A stretch of DNA of 64,000 bases, from assembly GCA_947471745.1 (NCBI GenBank), contig CANJKZ010000826.1, forward strand, positions 496,001 to 560,000, read 5' to 3'. The position numbers and the translations under genes were made by a program. The notes beneath the pieces are model-generated. The model did no database searches and was not told the origin of the DNA. It was given only the letters and a program-made list of their open reading frames with translations. This DNA is from Closterium sp. Naga37s-1 (Eukaryota > Streptophyta > Zygnematophyceae > Desmidiales > Closteriaceae). Of the stretch, positions 55,410 through 64,000 are shown one piece after another (position 1 is the stretch's first letter; each line of letters opens with the position of its first letter).

Positions 55410-57330
55410 CTCCACACATCTCACTCATGTGTTTGGTGCTGTGTGCGTGCTCACGCATGTGCATGACTACAAACACACGAGTGAGAAGGGGAGTGGGGTG
55501 TGGAGCATCTTGGGGTGCAACAAATCAGGATTAGATTTCAAGACCATCTTTCATTTTCGTCATCACAAGAGTCAGCACATATGCATCATGAGAAGACCTA
55601 CTCCAATCAGTGACAAGAGCAGCCATAAATATTCTGCTGGACAGTCGCAGCTGTTGGTCGGTCACAACCACTCGCCAACTGCAGCAGCCGTTCCTGAATA
55701 CTTCAAATGCCTGCTGGCTTCAGGGGGAGAAGAAACAAGACAACATGAGTCAAGAAGATTGTCCAAGATAACAGAAACAGAGGGCATCACAAGAAGCAGC
55801 TGACAAAGTCCTACTGAATACAACTGCAGCTGGAGACAGGTGTTGCTGGTGCTGCTCACCACTCGTCAGTCGATGCTGGCGTTGCACCAGTGCAAGCGGC
55901 CAGCGCATCAGAGGGAGCTGCTGCAGGCGACCAGGTGATGCTGCTGCCTCCAGTCAGGTGGTGCTGCTGGCAGACGTTTGCTGAAGCAGCCGCTAGGTGC
56001 TGAAGCAGCCGCCAGGAGCAGAAGCAGCCGCCAGGAGCAGAAGCAGCCGCTAAGAGTAGAAGCAGCCGCCAGGTGCTTGTACCAGTTGCAGCTGCCTCCG
56101 GGCGTCACCTAGTATAGGGGGAGCAGGACAGGGTAACACGGAGCAGCACAGGGTCACGGGGAGCAGCACAGGGTCATGAGGAGCAGCACAGGGTCACAGG
56201 GAGCAGCACAGGGTCATGGGGAGCAGCACAGAGTATCAGGGTAACATGGGTGAAACTGACAGGTTCAACTAAGCATTCTCACCTTGGCAGGAAGGAGAAA
56301 GTCGTGTACCAGGAGTTTCAACGGTGTGTGAGGCCAACCGTCAATCCTGCAGCTGCTGCGTCCGCAGCTAGGTGCAGCCGCGGGAAGTTGGGGTTATGCA
56401 GCAGCCTTACGCCGCCAGCCGTGCGCCGCCAGGAGTGGCAGCCGTGCGCCAGCACCTTTCATTGCAGCTGTCGCTGCGGCTGCCACGCACGGCGTGCGTC
56501 TGCCGTCCGCAGCCTCTGGTGGCGGGTGCACGCTGCTACTGCAGCTTGACTGCCATCGTCGTCAGCTGCCGCCGCCGTTGTCAGCTGCTGCTGCCACGAT
56601 GTACGTGCCGCTGCGAATCCGCGACCGCGTGCCAGGAGAAGCAGCGGGGCACGCACGGTGAAGTGGCAGCGCGCCAGAAACGCATCAACCGCGGCCGTCA
56701 CGCACTGCTGTCGCCACACAACTGCGAAAACGCACATGACCTAGACGCTGCTGGAGGCTGTCGCCGTGTCTCTACTGCAGTTGCACGTCATGAGAACCAG
56801 TCGCGCGACATTTGCAGCAGTCGCGCGACATGAATGTTAAGTCATGATGTTACTGCAGGTCGCGCTGGACTAGAACAGCATTTCGCGCTAGCAGCAGCCA
56901 TGGCTCGAGAAAACCTCACTAGCAGATCTGAAGTTGGGAAGGAGCTTGGAGTACGGTAACAAGGAGCGAGAAATTGAGGCAGAATGACCAGCTTCGAAAG
57001 AACCCCTGCGGATTGAGGGGTGTGGGAGAAACGACAGCTGTGATAGGCGACAAATTGAAACAAGGGCGTGACAGGGATGGACGGTGCACACCTGACGAGG
57101 ATCGTGCAGAATTTCGCTACACGACATCTTGACCTACCCACTTGCCACTGTCCCAACGGAAACCCAGCACCAAAATCAGGTCGTCGCGATCATCGCTGAC
57201 GTTATCCTCAAATACAACAGTCGCCCCAATCCTCCGCAATCAACGCCGTGACCAAAATTACTACCGCAATCAGCGACGTTTACAGGTGTCCTCCAAGACA
57301 AAACTCAGTAAAATCTACAGCAAGGGGGAG
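55410..57330. other. Non-coding part of the truncated copia with short repeats
   Basis: GCAGCCGCCAGGAGCAGAA-type units (about 18 bp) occur at 55980-56065 and 20-bp units (GGGAGCAGCACAGGGTCAC) at 56115-56235. No convincing open frame. The length between RNase H and the LTR is large for copia, so a second unrecognised insertion may be included. Confidence 0.5.
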
Positions 57331-57623
57331 TGTTAAATATACAAACATAAGATAACACAAATGCTGTTAGATTTTACTGTAGTGTTCCTTTGTAAGACTC
57401 CCAGCTCTCCAATAATTGTACAATTATTGGAGGGCCAGAATTATTGGATTCTAGAATTATTGGAGGGTAAGAATTATTGGCGAGCAGAATTATTGGTGTG
57501 GCATTATTGGTGTGGATAGGGCCATTTTCTGAGGGGGTTAGCTGCAGACATAAATACCCTGCTCTGTCATTCCAGTGCATCAATGAATTCCATTGCAAAC
57601 TTTCTGTTCTGTCTTGTTGTACA
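57331..57623 (+). repeat. 3' LTR of the truncated copia element
   Basis: Starts TGTTAAATATAC after the purine tract and ends near GTTGTACA. It has a 22-bp perfect palindrome centred on TTGTACAA (57407-57430 area) and a CATAAATACC TATA-like box. The right border is inferred. Confidence 0.6.
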
Positions 57624-57692
57624 ATCAAGGCTTCCGCTACGACGGCACTATGCCTTTCTAGCAGTCCTCTCTTCGTTTATGTCTCGTTACAG

Positions 57693-57738
57693 GTGTAAAG
57701 CTGGCAGCGGTTCAAGTTGTACTGGCGTGGTGTTGTAG
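57693..57738 (+). pseudogene. arsS: Last exon of ArsS-like copy A5
   Basis: TTACAG acceptor, then one base and 15 codons: CKAGSGSSCTGVVL and a TAG stop. Both cysteines of the CTAGxGSSC motif remain. It is cut off from its upstream exon (47750-47849) by about 9.4 kb of transposons, and the DCDFNQ and HCYG exons are missing. Confidence 0.7.
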
Positions 57739-58749
57739 TGGCAGATGGGACAAGTTTATCTTATACTGGTGAAACTTTTGTATGTTTTTATCAAGTCAAG
57801 TGTCTGGTTTTTTTTTTCATCTCTGTAAATTAATTGTTATCACCCTCAGAACAAGGAATAATTTCATTACATTAAGTCCCTCAGTGTACATAATTTATAT
57901 GTTTGCCCTTCAGTAAGTCTGGACTGGAAGCCAAATCTCTTTATAGGGCACGTGCTTTTCATGTTAGGGTAGCATCATCCTAGAGCTACTTCCTTGCAAT
58001 TGTTACGATTAGCGAATTCGGTTGTAATGGGCGTTGACTGCATGTCTTCTCCGAATTGGGTCCAAGTCAATGCGACTTTGCCAGCAGAGAAGAAGCTTGA
58101 TTGACTTCTTCGCCATCCATTCATGCCGTAACAGAGCAGCACGGAGGGCCAATCCCGTTGGCCCATGGCCCTGAATAAGTGGGTAAAAACGCACGAGACC
58201 AGCTTGCGAAAAGCAAGGGCACAGCAAGACTCCAAGGAAACTCGCGAAATGCGCACGTGGCGTCGTACGGCGAACGTGGCGACTCGTCGCGATTCGAACT
58301 CCGTGCATTGCTGTCCCGACAGCTCACCCGCAATCCCCAGAGGAAAATGCGTCAGGGGGATTCAGCGCCCTCTCTGGCTCTCTCTCACAGCTTAGGCTGG
58401 ATTGTACTGCATCTGTGTCACCACACCCGCTAAATCTGCAGCCAAATCTTTCTCCGCTATCACCTCCCTCTCCCTCTCAACTTACAGTTGCTGATCCAGC
58501 ATATGTATTTAGGTCACTCCAGCCTAGTTGCCCCAGCAGATCATTCCAAGCGTGTTTACTTCAGCAGCTATCTAGGTAGCTATACCGTCAAAGTACGAAT
58601 TTCGTCAGCTATTTTCATCAGCTTTTGTGCAACTCTTCGAGTTTCGTCTGTGATATAATCCTTTTTTTGCCCGTAATAGTAATAGCACTGTCAACTACTA
58701 GGAATTTCTTTAGTAGTATTACAATACCAGCGACGAGTCACCAGCGCCG
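57739..58749 (+). promoter_or_regulatory. A5-S5 intergenic and S5 upstream region
   Basis: No gene seen. Conserved blocks: GTTGACTGCATG near 58033, CGTAACAGAGCAGCA near 58126, CTCGCGAAA near 58242, CGTGGCGTCGTACGG near 58255, a TATTTA box at 58505-58512 (245 bp before the ATG) and GAGTCACCAGCGCCG before the ATG. Confidence 0.5.
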
Positions 58750-59451
58750 ATGGCGGCCGAAAAATCTCCTCTCCTCGCGACTCTCCTCCTCTCCTGTCTT
58801 CTTCTCCTGCTCGCTCCGGTACGCGCGTTCGACTTGGACTGCGAAAACGAGGCCAGAGAGACCGTTGCCGTCCTGAGCTTCTGTAACCACAACAAGTGGC
58901 GTCGCACGTGTGTATACGGCGGCGGCTATTCCACGGACGGCTCGGGACAGTACACTCTCGTTCAACCCGGCGCGCTTTACTGCGAGGATTGCAAGGGAAA
59001 GGTGTACAAACTCGCGCGTTGCTGCGATATAGACCTCTCCGGTTACGAGTTAAGCAGCGGCCAACAGGCGGTCACGTATGATATCGAGGAGGGAATTGGT
59101 GTCCTGCAGTGCCCGGGGAATACCAATTGTGCCAAGTCCGGCTACCCGCAGTGCAACGGGGGTGGGTTCGACGGGTTTACCCCGTACTGGGCAAGTCAGT
59201 ATGCCTATGTGCAAGGTTATGAATACTGCCCCGAATCCAGCGGAACGATGCTGCGCGCGATGGAGCCTCGCGGCAACGGCGCACTGGCGGGCGGAAAAAA
59301 CAAGATGAGCCGCCGCCTTTGGGAAAGCGGGCGACCCTGGTCCCCCCCCAGAATGTACAGCCGCCGCCTGTGGGGGAGTGGGCGCCCCTGGTCTCCCCCC
59401 AAGATGTACAGCCGCCGCCTGTATGGAGGCGGAAGGCAGTGGTACCCGTGA
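58750..59451 (+). CDS. Secreted Cys-rich repeat-tail protein S5 (open, one Cys replaced)
   Basis: 233 residues, single exon. Signal peptide about residues 1-25 (LLATLLLSCLLLLLAPVRA), mature start FDLDC. Eleven cysteines: the position that is GEC in S1, S2, S4 and S6 (TKC in S3) is GQY here, leaving one cysteine unpaired if all twelve normally form disulphides. The Glu/Pro linker of S1, S2 and S4 is absent, so the domain passes almost directly into three tail repeats (SRRLWESGRPWSPPRMY, SRRLWGSGRPWSPPKMY, SRRLYGGGRQWYP) and TGA. Upstream blocks and the start context match the other copies. Function unknown. Probably a functional, secreted protein. Confidence 0.82.
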   Translation: MAAEKSPLLATLLLSCLLLLLAPVRAFDLDCENEARETVAVLSFCNHNKWRRTCVYGGGYSTDGSGQYTLVQPGALYCEDCKGKVYKLARCCDIDLSGYELSSGQQAVTYDIEEGIGVLQCPGNTNCAKSGYPQCNGGGFDGFTPYWASQYAYVQGYEYCPESSGTMLRAMEPRGNGALAGGKNKMSRRLWESGRPWSPPRMYSRRLWGSGRPWSPPKMYSRRLYGGGRQWYP

Positions 59452-60405
59452 TAAGCAGATTCGACAGAGCTTTGAAGGTGACGCCAAGGGGAACACGGTA
59501 AGACGTCACAGCATACGATTATCTTGAGGGGTTGGTGAAGTGGAAAGGCGATCATGTTCTGGTTTTGGATGCATTCAGGAGCTGGTTGGGAATTTCAGAT
59601 GGGGTTGGTCTCAGTTCAACCATTTCCACTTTCCTGTGTGCTGAAATTATTACTTCCAGAGCGCCCTATTTGTGGGGTGGTAGGAGAGTTAAAGTTTCAG
59701 TGGTGGTGGTTGTTACGGTAGTTCTGAGGAGGATGATACTTCTGACTGGTTGAGCAGTTTGGGGTCCCCTGGTGGTACCAGCTGAATTTCACTGAATGTA
59801 AGTTACTTCACTATCTATTAAAAAATCTTTGCTTTTGTACTTCCTGCTGTGATATGTAGCTTCTGGTTATCGTCGTCACTCATGGTTCTGGCGCTTCGAA
59901 ACTTGTATTGCCTGCTGTGATATTGAGCTTCTGGTTGTTGTTGTCACTCATGGTTCTGGCGCTTCGAAACTTGTATTGGCTGCTGTGATGTGACATTGCG
60001 CTGCTGGTTGCATTTGTTTGCTTTAGCTAGCTTTTTCAGAAGCACAACCGTCAAAGCAATTTCCAAGCATGCATGAAAATCGAAATGTTGTCACATGATA
60101 TGTCACTGTGTTGCGCTATAATTGCTGGTTCACTTCACGTGAACCCACCTATGGAAACTCTACAGTACCGCATATAGATCTTCTACTGCGTATCTCTTCT
60201 GGGCGGCATAATACGAGCAAAACGCGAGAAGCACACACAGCCACATTGAAGCACTGCCGCACTGCCACACTGCCACTGCACCACATAACCTAACCTGCCT
60301 CGCCCCACCTCACCCTCCCTTACCTTTTCCCTTCAAGAATACTGTATTGCAGTCATAAGTGCTGCCATGGGGTAACTTTTGAGTCGACTCAAATATCACC
60401 TTCCC
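59452..60405. other. S5 downstream region with 70-80-bp tandem copies; no gene
   Basis: A block with TCATGGTTCTGGCGCTTCGA and TGCTGTGATAT is repeated two to three times at 59840-60000. The stretch 60000-60200 matches the region after S3. A perfect 16-bp palindrome TTTGAGTCGACTCAAA lies at 60378-60393. Confidence 0.65.
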
Positions 60406-60409
60406 CCCC

Positions 60410-60640
60410 ACTATGCGCTTCAAGGTATGCCTCAGGTCCGGTGCAACTGAGGGTTGACTCAGGTACGCCTCAGGTCCCATACTGCTGAGGGAGGGTTGGT
60501 TGGTTCAGGTACGACTCAGGTCCGGTGTGGCTGTGGTTCAGTTTAGGTCCGGATCAGGTCAGGTGCAGATGATGGTTGGCTCAGGTCCGGTGCGGCTCAG
60601 GGTTTATTCAGGTACGCTCCAGGTCAGGTGCGGCGGAAAT
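60410..60640. repeat. 38-bp minisatellite, third location
   Basis: About six degenerate units of the CAGGTCCGGTGCGGCTGAGG type that flanks copia element 2. It is in the same position relative to A6 as the larger array is to A4. Confidence 0.8.
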
Positions 60641-60769
60641 CAGGCTCAGAATTGTTTGATTCTCATTTCCTTTATCTATTTCTTGCGGGTGTGACTTTCC
60701 CATACATTTTTGTATATATGTATTTTGAATGGTACGCAATTGCCCTCTTGTCAGGTACGCAATGCTACT

Positions 60770-62689
60770 CAACAGTGAGCCTGTGAGTGCCTAGAGTGTG
60801 CTACGGGTGAGTGGTTAGTGTCACACCTACTCAACAGTGAGCCTGTGAGTGCTTAGAGTGTGCTACGGGTGAGTGGTGAGTGTCACACCTACTCAACAGT
60901 GAGCCTGTGAGTGCCTAGAGTGTGCTATGGGTGAGTGGTTAGTGTCACACCTACTCAACAGTGAGCCTGTGAGAGTGCTCCTGGAGCTGTGCGTAATGAC
61001 TGCCTCTTGTGACTGTGCGCCTGAGAGCCTAATAGCCCGCGAGTGCTTGCAGCATGACCCTCGTGTGAGTCGACTCAAAAGTCAGCTCGATGAGTGGGGA
61101 ATGACTGCCTCTTGTGACTGTGCGCCTGGGTGCCTGTGGATTGCCCCTGAGCAACAGCAACGAATTGCTATGGGTGAGTGGGTAGTGACTGTCAACGAAT
61201 AGCAACGAACTGCTATGGGTGAGTGGGTAGTGACTGCCTCTTGTGACTGTGCGCCTGGTAGCCTGTCAGCCCGCGAGTGCTTGAAGCTTGTGACCCTCTT
61301 CCCTCGTCCTCTTTCTTCCACTCTTCCTCCTCCTCGCCCATCTCGCTTTGTTGTTGACATCTACATGATTTCCCCATGGCATGAGCTTGATTTCCCCATG
61401 GCATGAGCCTGATTTCCCCATGGCATCAGCCTGATTTCTCCATGGCATGAGCCTGATTTCTCCATGGCATGAGCCTGATTTCCCCATTGCATGAGCCTGA
61501 TTTCCCCATGGCATGAGCCTGATTTCCCCATGGCATGAGCCTGATTTCCCCATTTCATGAGCCTGATTTCCCCATGGCATGAGCATGATTTCCCCATGGC
61601 ATGAGCCTGATTTCTCCATTGCATGAGGCTGATTTCCCCCTGGCATGAGCCTGATTTCCCCATGGCATGAGCCTGATTTCCCCATGGCATGAGCCTGATT
61701 TCCCCATACCATGAGCCTGATTTCCCCATGGCATTAGCCTGATTTCCCCATGGCATGAACCTGATTTCCCCATGGCATGAGCCTGATTTCCCCATGGCAT
61801 GAGCCTGATTTCCCCATTGCATGAGCCTGATTTCCCCATGGCATGAGCATGATTTCCCCATGGCATGAGCCTGATTTCTCCATGGCATGAGCCTGATTTC
61901 CCCCTGGCATGAGCCTGATTTCCCCATGGCATGAGCCTGATTTCCCCATGGCATGAGCCTGATTTCCCCATGGCATGAGCCTGATTTCCCCATGGCATGA
62001 GCCTGATTTCCCCATGGCATGAGCCTGATTTCCCCATGGCATGAGCCTGATTTCCCCATTGCATGATCCTGATTTCCCCATGGCATGAGCCTGATTTCCC
62101 CATGGCATGAGCCTGATTTCCCCATGGCATGAGCCTGATTTCTCCATGGTATGAGCCTCATTTCCCCATGGCATGAGCCTGATTTTCCCCTGGCATGAAC
62201 CTGATTTCCCCATGGCTACAGCACCGCACTGTTATGGGTGGGTTACTGATTTTACATACTTAGTGGTTCTTATTGGTAGTGGGTATTGTGAATAACAAGA
62301 AGAGCATGCTGGTCGGTCATATTCAGGTCAGTTCTGGGAATTCTCACTGTAGTGAGCAGCATCTATAGCATGTTGACCGAACCACCCATAACCTCTGCAA
62401 TGCAATGCTACAAATGAGCTGCTGATTCGCTGTATCTTTTGAGTCAGCTGTAAGGTCACTTTGGGTCCACTTGACGAGTCGCTTTGGGTCGACCTGAAGG
62501 CCACTTTGGTTTGACTCAAAGGTTACTTTGGGTTGATTCTAAAAACCACCTTGCTGCTTCTCTGCATCTCTGAAGACAACGCCGCTTGAGTGCTTTTCTC
62601 ATTGACACTTATCTGTCTTTCCTTCCTTCATGTCTCCTTACATGTGTATAGCTGGCGGCAGTTCCAGCTGTACCGGTGCAGTAGTGTAG
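60770..62689 (+). pseudogene. arsS: ArsS-like C-terminal fragment, copy A6 (decayed)
   Basis: Repeats of about 63 bp (60775-60975) each contain GCTACGGGTGAGTGG, derived from the end of the AHCYG exon and its donor. Further exon ends occur near 61173 and 61220. The VDI...AHCYG exon starts near 61346 and is split by a 22-bp minisatellite, resuming as GCTACAGCACCGCACTGTTATGG at about 62213-62237. The last exon (62645-62689) still reads CIAGGSSSCTGAVV with a stop, but its acceptor AG has become AT. No DCDFNQ exon is seen. Not functional. Confidence 0.7.
61364..62216. repeat. 22-bp minisatellite inside a former coding exon
   Basis: About 38 units of ATGAGCCTGATTTCCCCATGGC. The unit resembles the exon sequence encoding D-R-P-I-A-T (GATCGCCCCATAGCCACAG), which suggests growth from the exon itself. 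The minus strand has no stop in any frame (22-residue repeats such as MPWGNQAHAMGKSGSCHGEI), which gives long spurious frames. Confidence 0.88.
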
Positions 62690-63688
62690 TGGAAGATGGA
62701 CAGCTTTATCTGTCATGTCGTTTCTCCCAAGTATCGGGGCCTCCTCTTATAAGTGTCCCCTATCACTTGCATATATGAAAGGTGATCCCTCTAATTGTGT
62801 ACATAATCTATGTGTTTCTATTTCAATATTTTTGGAATCCAAACATGTGCTATGGTGAAGTTATCACCATCCTAGAAGTACCTCCTTTCATCTCAGGTTA
62901 AAGAAAGTTGTAGTGATTAGTTTATGAGGGGTTATAGTATGATCAGTTCTTAGCGAATTCGATTGTAAAGGGCGTGTACTACGTGTCATTGCCTCCCAAT
63001 GAAGTCAACGTCAGCTGCGATACTTCCAGCGGAGATAAACTCTGCGTAAATTTCTTCGCCAGCCATTCACGCCGTAACAGAGCATCACCGAGGGCTAGTC
63101 CCGTTGGCCCCTGCCCCTGAACAACTCGGTAAGAAACGCGCGAAACAAGCTTGCGAAAAGCAAGGGCACAGCCAGACTCGGGAGAAACACGCGAAATGCG
63201 TGCGTGGCGTCGCACGGCGAACAAGGTGACTCGGCGCGATTCGCATTCCGTGCATTGCTGTCGTGATAGACTCGCTCATATTTTCATTCCTAACCCAAGA
63301 AACACATCAGCTCATTTGCACGGGGCTTTGGCTTCACTCACCTCCCCCCCTGGCTCCCTCCACACAATCCTTTCTTCTCTTTCGCCTCGACTCACACGGT
63401 CACTGGTCCAGCGTCTAGTATTTAGTTCGCTCTAACCTGTATTTCTCAGCAGATCCCAGCTTGATTACTTTCACAGCTATCATGGTAGCCGGTTCCTTCG
63501 AAGCAAGAGTTTCGTCAGCGATCTTCAGCGCCTCTGCGCAACTCTTCGTTCTTTTGTTAGTAGAATCTCAACGTCCCTTCTTTTTTCGAATACCACGTTT
63601 GTTGATTCGTTGAGTACTTACGAATAGCAGGTTTCGTTTTTTCTCGTTTGCCTCATCAGCTGGTACCGGCGACGCGTCACTATCTCCG
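62690..63688 (+). promoter_or_regulatory. A6-S6 intergenic and S6 upstream region
   Basis: No gene seen. Conserved blocks: CGTAACAGAGCATCACCGAG near 63072, CGCGCGAAA near 63137, CGTGGCGTCGCACGG near 63203, a TATTTA box at 63418-63425 (271 bp before the ATG) and GACGCGTCAC shortly before the ATG. Confidence 0.5.
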
Positions 63689-64000
63689 ATGGCGGCCAGA
63701 AACGCTCCTCGCGCGTTTCTCCGAACACTCCTCGCGACTCTCCTCCTCTCCTGCCTCCTCCTCCCGCTCGCTCCGGTGCGCGCGTTCGAATTCGACTGCG
63801 CGAACGAGGTCCGCGAGAACGTCGCCGTCCTGAGCTTCTGTAACGGTGACGGCTGGCGCTACTCGTGCCTCTACGGCGGCGGTTACTCCACGGACGGCTC
63901 GGGAGAGTGCACGCTTGTTCAGGCCGGCGCGCTGACCTGCGCGGACTGCGAGGGGAACCCGCACGACCTGCCGCGTTGCTGCGATATAGACCTCTCCGGT
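63689..64000 (+). CDS. Secreted Cys-rich protein S6 (partial, runs off the window)
   Basis: 104 codons are visible. Signal peptide about residues 1-32 (LLATLLLSCLLLPLAPVRA), mature start FEFDC, then conserved FCNGDGWRYSCLYGGGY, GECTLVQAGAL and RCCDIDLSG. All eight cysteines expected in this part are present. The more divergent residues (WRYSC for WRRTC, LTCADC for LYCEDC) make it an older branch than S1/S2. The repeat tail, if present, lies beyond the window. Confidence 0.8.
   Translation, partial: MAARNAPRAFLRTLLATLLLSCLLLPLAPVRAFEFDCANEVRENVAVLSFCNGDGWRYSCLYGGGYSTDGSGECTLVQAGALTCADCEGNPHDLPRCCDIDLSG

Larger units (their letters stand above)
52825..57623 (+). mobile_element. Ty1/copia element, 5'-truncated
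   Basis: Begins within integrase (NTIRTLMDCVRAM, WPYALEYAAWLHNR), followed by RT (SNAFLYAPIDRDVYVRPP, LTYVDDIFIQS) and RNase H (YTDSDYANKVGCHSIEGYVF, TKPITAKQHL) up to about 55409. Some 1.9 kb of non-coding sequence follows, then a purine tract (AGCAAGGGGGAG) and a 293-bp LTR. No 5' LTR, gag or protease is present. It is broken, with a handful of breaks, and looks older than the two full-length copia elements. Confidence 0.85.

Noticed and set aside
5930-59451. S proteins as substrates of the neighbouring radical SAM protein, as in a bacterial RiPP cluster
   Set aside because: S has a secretory signal peptide while ArsS should be cytosolic or plastid, the nearby ArsS copies lack the catalytic half, and ArsS acts on arsenicals. 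Nothing in the sequence supports it.
61361-62161. A 266-codon minus-strand frame of repeating GNQAHAMGKSGSC-type residues
   Set aside because: It is the by-product of a 22-bp repeat lacking minus-strand stops; it has no homology, no start context and no non-repeat part.
305-62689. Selenocysteine in the ArsS C-terminal motif, as known for some bacterial homologues
   Set aside because: The relevant positions are ordinary TGT/TGC cysteine codons and the frame ends with TAG right after the motif; no UGA is present in the domain.

Overview
The window is nuclear DNA from a eukaryote. It has GT-AG introns, plant-type LTR retrotransposons with initiator-Met-type primer sites, a chromodomain integrase, a hAT transposase with introns and many minisatellites. 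The green lineage (streptophyte alga or bryophyte-like) fits best, but this is an inference from element types and base composition; no taxonomic marker gene is present.

The backbone is a tandem array, all on the + strand, of a two-gene cassette present about six times. The first gene (A) is recognisable from its exons as the C-terminal half of an ArsS-type arsenosugar-biosynthesis radical SAM protein (DUF3641-type C-terminal domain). The second gene (S) lies about 0.7-1.5 kb downstream and encodes a small secreted protein with about 12 cysteines and a C-terminal tail of 17-residue repeats (SRRLWGSGRPWSPPKMY type) ending in RQWYP or RPWYP. I do not recognise the S family.

Layout. A1 exons 305-5069, then S1 5930-14003, split by a young Ty3/gypsy chromovirus (6505-13724). 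A2 14461-24403, split by a young Ty1/copia element (16476-23454), then a small non-autonomous hAT element (24479-25024) and S2 25811-26569, followed by a 1.1 kb minisatellite that grew from its stop-codon region. A3 28261-31425 and S3 32432-33170, which has lost its signal peptide. A copia element with 109-bp LTRs (33929-41032) sits in a 38-bp minisatellite. A4 (42590-44357, decayed) and S4 45345-46109 (intact). A5 keeps one extra upstream exon at 47750-47849; most of the rest is replaced by a nest of a gypsy 3' fragment, a hAT deletion derivative and a 5'-truncated copia, before its last exon at 57693-57738. S5 58750-59451 (intact). A6 60770-62689 (decayed; one exon swollen by a 22-bp minisatellite). 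S6 begins at 63689 and runs off the end.

A1 is the only copy whose visible exons splice in phase into one open frame; its radical SAM half would lie left of the window. Copies A2-A6 have no radical SAM exons and look like 3' fragments carried along as the S gene was amplified. A2 looks like a chimera (A3-like 5' part, A1-like 3' part), as expected from unequal crossing-over. The gypsy, the first copia and the small hAT element each have an empty site in a sister copy, so they arrived after that duplication. Inside A1 individual exons are also duplicated in tandem, and minisatellites have grown from introns, an exon and a stop codon. There is thus repetition at the scale of bases, exons, genes and cassettes.
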